From the NCBI GenBank assembly GCA_022457155.1, contig JAJGOT010000340.1, positions 1-64,000 of the forward strand: DNA of 64,000 nucleotides, given 5' to 3'. Shown here piece by piece: positions 44,838 to 54,354 of the stretch (positions are counted from its first letter, which is position 1; each line of letters begins with the position of its first letter). The position numbers and the translations under genes were made by a program. The notes beneath the pieces were generated by a model, which saw nothing but the letters and a program-made list of their open reading frames with translations, was not told the DNA's origin and made no database searches. The stretch is from Cladopsammia gracilis (Eukaryota > Cnidaria > Anthozoa > Scleractinia > Dendrophylliidae).

Positions 44838-46022
44838 CTACAAAATAAGAATAGGAACGCCACCGTTACTGGGCGTATGTGAAAATTCCAAAAGGGTAAA
44901 AGTGTAAATAAATAAGCCGAACGGCCAGAAAACAACACCCAACGTTATAAAAAATTACGCAATTAAGAAGAAACAATTTGCGAAACTACAAAAAACCGAT
45001 CCGTCGAGAAACAAAACAAGTAAATGAGACTAAGCCGAAATAAAAAATAATAATAAATAGCACCTAAACGCGAAACATAAATTACGAAGGTGAGATACAC
45101 CAAATTCCAAGAATATACGGGCGATGCGAACAAAAGGACAAAAGGCCCACACACATAACAAAACACATGCAAAATAGGGCCACAACCCTGAAATAACTGA
45201 AATCAACCCGGCTAAAAACGATGAAAGAAATTGAATGAAATAATTTCTCTCGGCTACCAGCGAAAGACATGAAAGATACCGTGATAAATACGGCCACAAA
45301 AGAAATTACGCGGCTTCAACCAAGCGCAAAAAATAATTTCCCTCGGCCACGAGCGAAAGAAAGACAGAAAAATTAAAATACGCTCACAATAGAAAATTAC
45401 CCGGCCACAACCAAACACGTGAATTAATTTCTCTCGGCCACCACCGAGTAAAAGACACGAAAGACCAAATACAGTTACAATAGAAATTTATACTCAGCCT
45501 CAACCGAGCACGCAAAATAATTTCTTTCGGCCACAACCGAGTAAAAAAGGACGAGAAAAATAAAATACATCCCCGATAGAAATTACCCGGCCACAACCGG
45601 GCACGAGAAATAATTTTTTCCTCGGCCACCACCGAGAAAAAAACACGGCAAAAGATGAAATACGGGTACGATGGCAATTTACACTAAACCTAAGCCGAGC
45701 ACGTAAAAATAATTTCACTCGGCCACAAACGAGTAAATGTGACATGGAGGCGTAAAACGGGTGTCCAAAGGAAAATTGGACTAACCAAGGCTCGGTTCTA
45801 AAAGAACCCAATTTTAACGGCCACCGCCGAACAAGAAAGATAGAAAGTTTGCTAATCTCTGAACCTGCCCGAGGTTAATTATGAAACAGGGATAAAACGC
45901 TATATAATAAGTCGGCCACAACCGACAAATATACCGACAAAGGGATTAAACTAGCGACCCGTGTAAAAAAAAGCCGAACCCAACTAAAGAGCAACAAAGT
46001 AAAAACAAACCAAACAATTTAC
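44838..46022 (-). other. Probable gag intron with 93-bp tandem repeats
   Basis: The donor GTAAAT (46022-46017) and the acceptor TGTAG (ending 44838) bound about 1.19 kb of stop-rich DNA. Splicing is inferred from reading frame and sites only. Confidence 0.55.
45225..45800 (-). repeat. Imperfect 93-bp tandem array (six copies)
   Basis: AATAATTTC followed by CTCGGCCAC and a CGAG partner recurs at about 45239, 45332, 45424, 45517, 45611 and 45708 (spacing 92-97 bp). Within each copy CTCGG...CCGAG forms a small inverted pair, and a second CGGCCACAACCG sits about half-way. The period is close to 31 codons and minus-strand frames cross it, but these have no recognisable protein features. It may act as a transcription or packaging element. 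Confidence 0.75.
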
Positions 46023-46157
46023 CTCTTGCGGAGCGACAACTGCACCGTTTTCTGGATTCTCCTCGACGGCTGGAGGGACAGCAGCTGGAGCAGGCGGCGC
46101 CTCCGGAATATCTGCTGGCAGTACGACAACGGGAGCTGGAGGATGTTCGTCGGCCAT
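46023..46157 (-). CDS. Gag-like protein, first exon (Pro/Ala-rich)
   Basis: ATG at 46157 opens 45 codons, MADEHPPAPVVVLPADIPEA then PPAPAAVPPAVEENPENGAV, ending at APQE before GTAAAT. It is in phase 0 with the second exon, giving APQE-LAQQIQDLKE. The ATG lies 24 bp inside repeat A1, where YR elements place their transcript leader. This exon supplies the only good ATG for gag. Confidence 0.6.
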
Positions 46158-46180
46158 AATGGTTCTTGCGATAAACGTAA

Positions 46181-46357
46181 CAAGACTCGAATTATTTCGC
46201 GCTTGCTGCTAAACTGGACAAATTCTACTGAACACGGGTTTATTATATACAGAAAGCTACTCCCAAGGGAGATAACCAAACACACGCCTGAATTAATACT
46301 CTCGTTAGCGATTGGCTCAAACTATGGCCTGTGTTGCGCGAGCGAGCACTGAGAATA
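46181..46357 (-). repeat. Split direct repeat A1 of the YR element
   Basis: Outer 5' end on the minus strand, matching A2. It ends GAGAATA against host GCAAGTCC. It should contain the promoter. Confidence 0.85.
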
Positions 46358-46666
46358 GCAAGTCCATTTGTAACTTTATTCTATGTTCATTCCAAATAAA
46401 CGCTTGAGTTCCCTATGGGATTTCGAAAGAGCAGATCGATACCTTGCTAGGAATCGGCCGTCGTTTACACGCTTTATATTTAACATTTTATAGATAAATT
46501 TCTATGGACATCTTCTATTGGATTATGTCGCCAAATAGTTTCAGAGAAACAGGGGACTCTCGTGTATAAACAAACAACACCCGTTTTAGCGTCCGATTTA
46601 ACCAAAAAGTTTCCTGGCTTTCCCTTGGATTTTATGCCCCTTTTTAATACGGTTAACACCACTGGC

Positions 46667-46864
46667 TTATTTTGCAATGAAGTTTGATTGCGAGTTGTTT
46701 TTATTTCCTTGTTGGTTGAGTCGTCTACATTTCAACCAAAACTTTAGTTTCTCCATCGTGCACTTTCCCACGTCACTTTCATTTTCTATAAGTGCTCCAG
46801 GAATGTCTTCTGGTGTGATTTTTCCAATCCCTTAATCGCAATACGCTCTTGTTTCCGCCGCCAT
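46667..46864 (-). pseudogene. Small SAP-like ORF remnant
   Basis: From ATG 46864 the frame reads MAAETRAYCD, then TAA, then continues open: ITPEDIPGALIENESDVGKC and TMEKLKFWLKCRRLNQQGNK to a stop at 46667. 'LKFWLKCRR' with a following basic stretch matches SAP-type DNA-binding modules found in many cnidarian repeat ORFs. The early stop makes it a remnant. The adjacent minus frame 46677-46480 is open but unrecognised and may be a continuation in another frame. Confidence 0.45.
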
Positions 46865-47160
46865 ATTTACTTGTTTGAAGTTCGCGGAAAACTTTGAGGC
46901 CCTTAGGCCTCGCTTTGATGTGACTTCCGGCTTTCGTCGCAAGTGTTTATTGTGTATAAAGATCTATGTATCCAGTTGATGCGGTACTATATAACATTCT
47001 GTGCCCAAACAGAACCATTTTGCTTTCTTTTTCACATGCGAAATTACCACTGCGATGGTCGCCATTTTTTTCATTTGTTGACTCCGTCTCGCTTTGACGC
47101 GCTGATTTATGCCGGAAGTTTCCATCTCAGCCAACGCCCCTAGACTCCCTCTCTGTCCAA
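46865..47160. other. No supported gene
   Basis: A 66-codon plus frame has no recognised motif. This stretch could hold the promoter of the SAP-like remnant. Confidence 0.3.
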
Positions 47161-47162
47161 TA

Positions 47163-47322
47163 GACCAATTCCGATATATTAAAATTCACACTTGGTTCCG
47201 AGGCTTAGGGGAATAAAACAAAACAAATTAATTATTCATCCCTGAACTTCGATGTGATTTCTTTTGTTTTATTCCCCTAAGCCTCGGAGCCAAGTATGAA
47301 TTTTAATATATCGGAATTGGTC
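47163..47322. mobile_element. TA-flanked palindromic MITE
   Basis: 160 bp; GACCAATTCCGATATATTAA at the left mirrors TTAATATATCGGAATTGGTC at the right; arms go on to CCGAGGCTTAGGGGAATAAA. TA at 47161-47162 and 47323-47324. Related fragment at 1-105. Confidence 0.85.
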
Positions 47323-47390
47323 TATTATAATCCTTTGACTGGGTTAAATAAAGACACCACGAGTTCAAGCTGACAAACTTTGAAATATTA

Positions 47391-47437
47391 TGCAAATTAG
47401 CTGAGTGCACATTGAATGTGCACTCAAGTAATTTGCA
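47391..47437. repeat. Short hairpin with TGCAAATTA ends
   Basis: TGCAAATTAG and CTAATTTGCA-type ends frame GAGTGCACATT/AATGTGCACTC with a one- to two-base centre, about 47 bp. It may be a tiny MITE or a structural element. Spaced ATGCAAAT resembles the octamer motif. Confidence 0.65.
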
Positions 47438-48143
47438 TAAGTAATTACCATCATCTTTCAACATTGTCCTCTTTTGCGGTATTCAACTAACACCTCACCA
47501 GGTCTTTATAAATCCGCAAGGTGACATGCCATGGCGTTAAGCACTTTGAAGCTCGTCATTGACAGCTACTTGTTCCTTGTTAAAGATTAACCTTTCTATA
47601 GCAAGGGAAGTATTTTTTTTGTTTTGTTTTAAATATGGATGCTCAAGGTCTTAAATCAGGAAAGACGGCATTTTATTTTCGATTATTTTTGTGGTAAACT
47701 TCCCATTTGCTAACAGTTTAATTTTTTTGTTTACTATGGACTGTTATAGGTGGCTGTTACCACCAAAAATACAAACATTGCAATCGATATAGAATAAACA
47801 GAAATGGCCCAATTGTCCTTTGTAAGTTAGTATACACCTGATTGAAGAAACGTTGTCATTTAAAAAGCATAAACCATGAACGATGAGACCGAATGGGATT
47901 CTGGGTAGGCAGCATTGGCAAGCTAGTTATATACTATTTCTTGATAATCAAGATGTTTTCTTTGTTTGAGACATTTAAGAGCATGATTTATGTGTTCTGT
48001 GTTAATATAATGTATATTCTGTCACAGACGAAGATTAAATTTTCCAACTTCCCAGTAAGCCTTTGGGTCGCATCGTTCATGGTTTATGCTTTTCACCCGA
48101 CAACGTTTCTTCAATTTGGTGGATACAGTTTTGAACTCATGTA
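47438..48143. other. No supported gene
   Basis: AT-rich. A plus frame from 47893 has hydrophobic stretches but runs into the Tigger-like element, so I do not call it. Confidence 0.3.
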
Positions 48144-48713
48144 CAGTCGAACATCTCCTTACGGACACCTCTCTATTACGGACAGTTTCCTATGTCCCGA
48201 CAAAATTCCCACATTTTTTCTTTAAAAAAGACCTCCATAATACGGACCCTCTCTAATACGGGCAACGGACACTAAATCTCGGCCCCAGAGTGCAAATTCA
48301 TATAAACTTAACCTCTTTATTACGGACACTCCGGTGATCAGGTGATGATAGTTTGAGTAAGTAATACAATTTCCTGTTTGTGGTTACAAACATATATCGA
48401 AAGACGTTTTCAGAATTGTACTTTATATTACTTTTTCACATGCAGCGGCATTGCGTTGTAGTTCGTTTCGTTTTAAAACAGTGATTCGTATACCTTACGC
48501 AGCTGAGAATTTTACAATGTAGTACACTACTGATAGACGTGTCTCAATGCTTTATATTAATCAATTTAGGTGCAGTTCAAAGACGAGTGTATGCCTGTTT
48601 TTAGTTACTGAACAAAAACTGTCAGTGGAGTCTTTAACGTCATCGTGGTGACCTCTATAATACGGACACTTTGCTCTGTCCCTTCGGTGTCCCGTATTAG
48701 AGAGGTTCAACTG
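48144..48713 (+). mobile_element. Tigger/pogo-like MITE with CTCT..TACGGACA modules
   Basis: 570 bp from CAGTCGAACATCTC to AGAGAGGTTCAACTG, flanked by TA (48142-48143, 48714-48715). TA duplication and CAGT..ACTG ends are typical of pogo/Tigger. Near each end 12-20-bp modules such as CCTCTCTATTACGGACA recur. No transposase. The fragment at 9440-9729 is an inverted relative. Confidence 0.8.
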
Positions 48714-49405
48714 TAGTTATAATGCAGTCCGACAGGTTGTCTTTGTTGGAATGGAATACTTAAACAATAAATGGTTAAGACATATGAGAAACGGTCTAGC
48801 CGCCGATGTCAAAACGGACGTTCAAGAAAAAATGATTAATTGCAACAACAAACGGTCTACCTTACTGTGAAATAGTTTAATGAGTCGTTACCAAATCGTC
48901 TAGGGTAATATGAGATGGTTTAACCTAACGATAAATGGTTTATCGTTAATGTCCCATCAGACTGTTTAGCGTGTTGTGAAATGGTTCAGCGTGACGCCAA
49001 ATGGTTTAGCGTACCGTGAAATGGTTTAGTGTAACATCAAATGATGTGCGCATGAACCGCAAAAAATACAATCATGAAATGGAAGAACACGAAATGAAAT
49101 GGAACAGTCTGCTGGGAGTATCACGCACATGGTAGCTTTTGGTGCGAAAAAAACCGCACGTGTTTTCCTTTCCGTCTCTCCGCTGCAAGCCGACTTTTAC
49201 AGTTTTTCTTGATCGCATGATTCTAGTTCTTTACTGTTTGCAAAGGCCTTCATATTCAGGTAAGTTTGCTATCTCAGGTGTTCATTATTTGTCCTGAAAG
49301 ATATTTCCATATATCGAGGGAAAGGTTGTTGTAATTCATCGTGGTAGGTACAATAATAATAAAGTGTATTTTCGTTTGTATCGCGATGTAGTCACTTGAG
49401 ATGTA

Positions 49406-49450
49406 GATCGCGACGTTACGACTGCTTACTGCAAGTCTTCTTCAGGCGAC
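49406..49450 (-). ncRNA. Decayed hammerhead ribozyme motif
   Basis: Minus strand: GTCGC, then CTGAAGA (for CTGATGA), a stem-loop around GACTTGCAGTAAGCAGTC, GTAAC (for GAAAC), GTC, then GCGATC pairing with the first segment as helix I. Two core substitutions predict loss of activity. Confidence 0.6.
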
Positions 49451-49623
49451 GAGGATGACTGATTACGCGACACCATTTGTATCTCGAAGGTCGGCTGTAA
49501 TTAGTGCAATTCGATCTTCCACTGTTCCATTGTCCCGGCGAGTGGTTGTTACCTCAGCGGTCCGCTGTTGTCTCGTTGTCCCTAACACCTGTTCTTGTCG
49601 CGGACCTGTTGGATTTCGTATTA

Positions 49624-49860
49624 TCTACATACTTTTAGTATAACGATTCGATTTACGAACAACGTGACGGCGCAGCTATGGGGAGTCCTGTATCCGCGGT
49701 TATTGCTAATCTCTACATGGAGATAATTGAAGAACAAGCAATAGAGCCAGCACCTTGCAAGCCTAAGATCTGGAAGCCCATGGCAGATTTTAAATCCACC
49801 GCCGTTTTACCTTATATCCAGGGAGTATCGGAGCCTCTCCGCGGCGCTGTCTAGAGCAAC
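49624..49860 (+). pseudogene. Penelope-like RT fragment
   Basis: Reads YEQRDGAAMGSPVSAVIANL YMEIIEEQAI: the motif B segment (GAAMGSPVS) of Penelope-like RT. The catalytic YxDD and the following region are missing; after PKIWK the frame continues as unrelated or degraded sequence. Confidence 0.7.
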
Positions 49861-49907
49861 AAGGCATTCGCGCCGTCTTCACGTCCGACACGACACTTTG
49901 GTCACAC

Positions 49908-50165
49908 TTGATGCGACCAAAGGATACCGTCGATCCGGCTAAACAAGATGACGTGGTCTACAAGATTCCCTGCGAGTGCGGCAAAGTCTACATCGGGGAA
50001 ACAGGGAGATCTATGCAAGAGAGGATCCAAGAGCACGACAGTGATATTCGACTCGCCCGTACCCAGACCGCCGCCGTTTCTGAACACGCCTACGAGACCG
50101 GCCACTATCCAATTTGGAACGAGGTTAAGTTTACACACGTAGGGTTGAGGAAGCTGTTCACATAA
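49908..50165 (+). pseudogene. Penelope-like GIY-YIG endonuclease fragment
   Basis: PAKQDDVVYKIPCECGKVYI then GETGRSMQERIQEHDSDIRL is a GIY-YIG core (VVYKI..., KVYIGETGR), followed by SEHAYETGHYPIW. It lacks its RT partner in frame, so it is a remnant. Confidence 0.8.
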
Positions 50166-50749
50166 GACTTCACCCCAATAACATCAACAGGGATAGCAGA
50201 ATTGAAAATTCCTGAAGCGTGGATGCCCACTATCAAAAAACACAACAACAGGAGAACGGGTCAACAGCGGACCGCTGAGGTAACAACTACTCACCGGAAC
50301 AGTGGAACAGTGGAGGATCGAAATGCACTAATCACAGCCGACCTTCGTGATATAAATGGTGCCGCGTAATCAGTCGACCTCATCGCATGAATTTGGCGTC
50401 ACAATACGCTAAACAGTCTGATGGGACATTAAACCATTCGTCTTTAGGTTAAACCATTTCACATTACCTTAGACGATTTGGTGACGATTCATTAAACTAT
50501 TTCACAGTAAGCTAGACCGTTTGTTGTTGCACTTAATCATTTCAAATTGTACTGAATCATTTAAGAATTGACTTGACCGATTTAACATTGGACACTACAT
50601 AGATTTGCATTAGCTTTGTTCAATTCTATTTATTCCATGTTGCTTTGCTGGACAATTCGCATTTTGATTTGTGTTTTTCTTGAACCGTTTTGATATCGGC
50701 GGCAAGACCGTTTCTCATATCTCTTAACCATTTACTGTTTAAGTATTCC

Positions 50750-51599
50750 AAACAATAAATGGTTAAGTCAAAGGAATATAAAGTTTTCTTTAAACACAAA
50801 CACCAGATTTACACAGCATAAGTATTAACTGTGTGGGGTGCACGTGAAAAGAACAAAAATAGAGGAAGGTTATTCTATTTCACAAGAACAAATCATAAAA
50901 CTCCAACCCCAACCAAGTCCAGCCCCCAACCACTGACAAAAGGAACGGTGTCTTAGTAACCTACTAAGTATAACGAAAACGTTTAATAGTTAGCTATATT
51001 TTTAAATTATAGAAGATTAATTCATACATAGTTTCGTATTAAGTTGTAGTTTTATATTAAGTCACAATCCGTGTAAGAAGTAGGCAATTCTCTATTGTTC
51101 CGATGCATTTCGCTTTCCCCGCATAAGAATGTTTAGATTTTCGTACTGAGAATACGTCAACCTATGGACAACATGGTTTTGAAATAAAACTTACTGAAAC
51201 TTTATTTTAAAGCGATGTTTCTTTTGTGTTACAAGATTTCAGCCAATCGTGAGACTCCAAAACAATGGCCAAGAAAGACTTCTAATTTTCCATGTTCCCC
51301 ACATAGAATTTTTGTTGCATTAAAAATCACAATAGTTTTCACTAAAAGGGAATCAATTAGTAAACTAGAGATATATAAATGCGCTGCCTGATAAAGTTAT
51401 GGTAGATTTTCATGTTTTAGCCAATGAGGTGGACGGTTTCAACAATAGCACAATTCACACCTTTCTGCATTCCGTGCATTTGGGTTGCCTACTTCTTACA
51501 CGAATTGTTACATAAATTGTTAATGCCTGATGTATTTACCGTGTTTTTAAATAAAGATGATGATGGTGATGATGATTGTACTCGACAGTTTAGAAAAAG
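50750..51599. repeat. AT-rich DNA with an inverted pair
   Basis: CGTGTAAGAAGTAGGCAA at 51069-51086 is mirrored by TTGCCTACTTCTTACACG near 51485-51502, suggesting a MITE of about 430 bp with unclear ends. Otherwise no feature; a 66-codon frame is not supported. Confidence 0.45.
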
Positions 51600-52740
51600 C
51601 CCTCGGTCGTACAGCGGGGGTTAGATGCTACCCCCTCTTAAGGTTCTTCTCCGATATTTTCAAGACCATTATTGATTAACAAATACCGTCTTCAGTAGCT
51701 GTTCGTTTATCATTGAGACACATTTTGGTTGCTATGGTAACGAGATATGACGTCATACGTAGCATGAGGTCAAGCCATGTTTGAATAAAAATGCGTGGTT
51801 TTCACCAAAAACATATAAAATGCTACCAAAAGCATCAAAATGTTTAAGTAATGCTTCACAATAGAACTACCGTCAACTTCATTGTTCTGCGGCATTGGCT
51901 CTTTTCCACATAGAATATCTTTGGTTTCAAGAATAGAGGAGGGGCTGAAGGTTCATAATTATTTTTCATTATAAAAATAAAGAAAATCCATTTGCGTCAA
52001 ATAAATTTTAGGAAATGTTCGTGCTTAACCAATCAGAATAGCAGAAGACAATAGCTAATAATTTTACTATAAGAAGCAAGGGCTGCTTCTTATAATATTT
52101 TGTTTATTTTTGGCTGATCAGTTCTCTTACAGATCCTACGTATACTAGCAGCATTTTCGTTCACGGTCCCTTGCTTTCTCGTTTCATTTTCTAATAATTT
52201 TGCTTCTTTGATAAAGTTCCCCAAATACAATATATTTTAAAAGTTGTATGTTGTGCTATTGGGTCTCCAAGTACTTGAAACCTTAAAATAATTGGACAAA
52301 ATGCACCTTGAACCTTAACTTTTTAGCGTTTTTTTAGTCCAGGCCAATGAGATCACTAGTTGTAACAATGAAAAAAGTTGACATTCCATCGTGCATTGCC
52401 ATTCAGTGCTTTCCTTCTTATGCGGATCATTACTTAATTGTATGTTATTTTGCAACTCTAGCAAAAAATATTTGCAATTTCCGCAATTTTCCGATAAATT
52501 TGAATTTTTAGTAGAATCCCAGATGGCCGCCATCTTGGCATCCATTCTGGATGATGTCAAGGACCCCAAGCAGCGCCACAACCCATAATATTTACCTTAT
52601 CTTGTAGAGCACGTCACAAGCTATCTATATTAGACATAAAATATTTCCGAAATATTACAACATCGCAAATACCCAAGGGGGAGTTGCAACACTCCCCCCT
52701 GACCACGGTGGAGGTATAAGTTTGCCTGTACGTCCAAGGG
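51600..52740. mobile_element. TTAA-type MITE, CCCTCGGACG family, copy 2, interrupted
   Basis: The inverted relative of 37538-38064: starts CCCTCGGTCG, ends ACGTCCAAGGG, with TTAA at 52741-52744; the left TTAA is mutated. Shares GGTAACGAGATATGACGTCA and GATGGCCGCCATCTTG. It contains a 586-bp insertion at 51848-52433. Confidence 0.8.
51848..52433. mobile_element. TTAA-flanked insertion nested in the MITE
   Basis: TTAA at 51844-51847 and 52434-52437 brackets GTAATG...CATTAC. The empty site is legible in the 37.5-kb copy as GTTTAATTG (minus strand). So a second piggyBac-type event hit an existing piggyBac-type MITE. Non-coding. Confidence 0.75.
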
Positions 52741-54032
52741 TTAATCGAAATAATAATTTGCAGTGTAGAGTTAAAGACTAGAGAGGTGGAAAACCCTTTT
52801 TAGCCTACAAATATAAGGTCGCATCCGAGGTCTATTCTGTTCTTCACTCCTTTATGGGGCCTATTTTGCAGTGCTATGTGATTTTGTGTAGCGGTTTACT
52901 CGTCGTAATAACAAGGGATGTTCAATTTGTTTGAAGAAATGTAATTTAACGTTATTCTACGGTATTGACGATCATTCAGAATGGGAGCAGCACCTACTTT
53001 TGTGCGAAAAATGAGCCACTTGTGGACACGTGTCGACACAGGCAGCCCAAGCTTAGTATGTGATGGTTCTTTGTTATTACGCAACGAACGATTTATAGAC
53101 TTTGTATCAGAAATTCATTTTAGTCTTATATATGCTAAAATAAAGCTATTAATGTAGAAATAAACTTAACTTACCTCAACATTGTGTTTTCGTTGTGTTT
53201 TTGTATACAATTTGGGCGCAAATGATGTCCATTTTAGACGGTTTTGTGGCTTACGAGTTTTTGCGATGTCGTTGGTTGTCGTTTCCACTCATAAAGCGAA
53301 GCTTTAGGCCGGCGACCTCGTCCCACAAATAGCTCTCGCATCACAAAGCGACGGACCGAATCACCATAAAAACATCACAGCCATAAGGCCACATATATTT
53401 CCTATCACATCGACTCGTCTCGGCGATCGCACTGCGATTTTAGGGGGAGAAATTTCAAATAATATTCGGTTTTCTGCAGTCTTCCCGGACGCTCGCCTAT
53501 TCGTGCGGATACGGCCGCTGGAGCGTGACCACGATCATATGACATTTTGCACTGTCATTGGCCAATTCCGCACGAACAGGGAAGTCATTTAAAAGTTCTT
53601 CGATTATTTTCCAAAGTACACGAAAGTTTCAATAGATCGACTAGGGCTGCCTAGGCACCTACCTGGCTGGCTGGCTGGATGGTTGACTATACCAGTCAGC
53701 TGGCTGCCTGGCTGGCTGTGGGACAAGGGTTGGCTGGTAAGAAAGAACGGCTATTTTTCTGCCAGCTCAGTGTAAAATTAATCATATGGAATCTAAACAG
53801 ATATAATAACTATTTTCTAATCAAAATAAGCGTTTTTAGTGAATAGGATCATTTTGTCCTCCTGATTATGAATCGGTTCGCTCGAAAATCCTCTTCATCT
53901 GTGGCAATCTGTCTACTTTTGCTTCTAAAAACAGTTTAAATAAGTTGGTTCATTTCCTTTCTGCTATCTTGGTTCGTGTCTTAAAATCAGTCTATTTCGG
54001 ACAATTAGTTCGACCATTTCAAGTCTGCTTAC
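52741..54032. other. Probably intron or 3' region of the P2X7-C-like gene
   Basis: Lies 3' of the donor at 54032. A minus frame ending NDRQYRRITLNYISSNKL...CYYDE (about 52985-52910) faintly recalls the 'R..AYR.....W..LG...R..IP.C' end of P2X7-C-type proteins but is too diverged to call. A GGCT-rich microsatellite is at 53675-53735. Confidence 0.3.
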
Positions 54033-54354
54033 CGTTCTCGGGTTGTTCTATTAACTTGTGGCTAATGGCCTTTACACAAACTTCCAAAATGTCCCGGTCT
54101 AAACAAATATTGTTAAATGACCTGAATGAAGTGATACAAGTGCGCTTTTTACAACAGACATTTTCATTTTCAGTGTCCATTGGTCTGCACACAGCGCAGA
54201 TGCACCATGGTAAGTTCCTTGGCGGTGATTGGGGATGGTCAGGCAAATCCTCTGTTACCAACTGCTTGGCAAGATCTAAGCTCCCTCGTCCCATGCTTAG
54301 CATCTTAAGAAGAAGTTTGATTTGGTTTTCCTGGTTTAATTGTCTGATGAACTC
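54033..54354 (-). CDS. P2X7-type cysteine-rich C-terminal domain, internal exon
   Basis: After an acceptor (TTTTAATTTTAG, AG at 54356-54355) the exon reads EFIRQLNQENQIKLLLKML, then LPWCICAVCRPMDTENENVC, CKKRTCITSFRSFNNICLDR, DILEVCVKA and ends PEN plus G before GTAAGC (54032). The pattern WC-x-C-x2-CR-x-M-x-T-x2-E-x2-CC-x4-C is that of the P2X7 receptor intracellular domain, a zinc-binding module also present in many stand-alone cnidarian proteins. Cysteines are all kept. The exon is 322 nt, phase 0 in and phase 1 out. The plus-strand frame over it is a shadow. Confidence 0.75.

Larger units (their letters stand above)
39976..46357 (-). mobile_element. Tyrosine-recombinase retrotransposon, Ngaro/PAT-like
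   Basis: The 6,382-bp element reads, on the minus strand, A1 (46357-46181), gag, RT-RNase H, tyrosine recombinase, B1 (40461-40387), A2 (40385-40209), B2 (40050-39976). These split direct repeats are diagnostic of PAT/Ngaro-type YR elements, which reverse-transcribe to a circle and integrate by recombination without target duplication. There is no duplication here: the host element is cut between ...GCAACAG and CAAGTCC.... No integrase, aspartic protease or methyltransferase domain is seen, which favours Ngaro over DIRS. All three ORFs are open. Confidence 0.9.
38597..46392. mobile_element. Inverted-repeat DNA element, host of nested insertions
   Basis: The left end (GAATGCACATAGAATAAAG, then TTACAAATGGACTTG, then CTTTTGTGCTGTTGAAT) is mirrored by ATTCAACAGCACGAAAGCAACAG at 39953-39975, continuing after the retrotransposon with CAAGTCCATTTGTAAC and CTTTATTCTATGTTCATTC at 46358-46392. 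Without the inserts its length is about 540 bp. It holds a 194-bp segment in two tandem copies, a hAT-like insertion, and a Ngaro-like element within its right terminal repeat. I could not fix its target duplication. Confidence 0.65.
49380..50400 (+). mobile_element. Internally deleted Penelope-like element
   Basis: A decayed hammerhead, an RT fragment, a deletion, then the GIY-YIG domain. ACTGATTACGCG..CGAAGGTCGG (49457) and its inverse (50312-50368) flank the coding remnants, matching an inverted pseudo-LTR layout. Different family from the element at 11.2 kb. Confidence 0.7.
48753..50749. mobile_element. Foldback-like element with subrepeated inverted arms
   Basis: The left arm (48753-49055) begins GGAATACTTAAACAATAAAT; the right arm (about 50400-50749) ends with the inverse, ATTTACTGTTTAAGTATTCC. 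The arms pair over about 300 bp with divergence, and the left arm is built from 20-25-bp units around GAAATGGTTTAGCGT. Inverted arms made of short direct repeats are the hallmark of foldback elements. The middle contains a dead Penelope-like copy. Confidence 0.65.

Noticed and set aside
45030..45811. Hydrophobic minus-strand frames of 69-103 codons
   Set aside because: They fall in the proposed gag intron and follow the 93-bp array; no domain pattern and no ATG context.
39976..46357. Classical LTR retrotransposon
   Set aside because: No integrase or protease, a tyrosine recombinase is encoded, and the termini are split direct repeats rather than LTRs.
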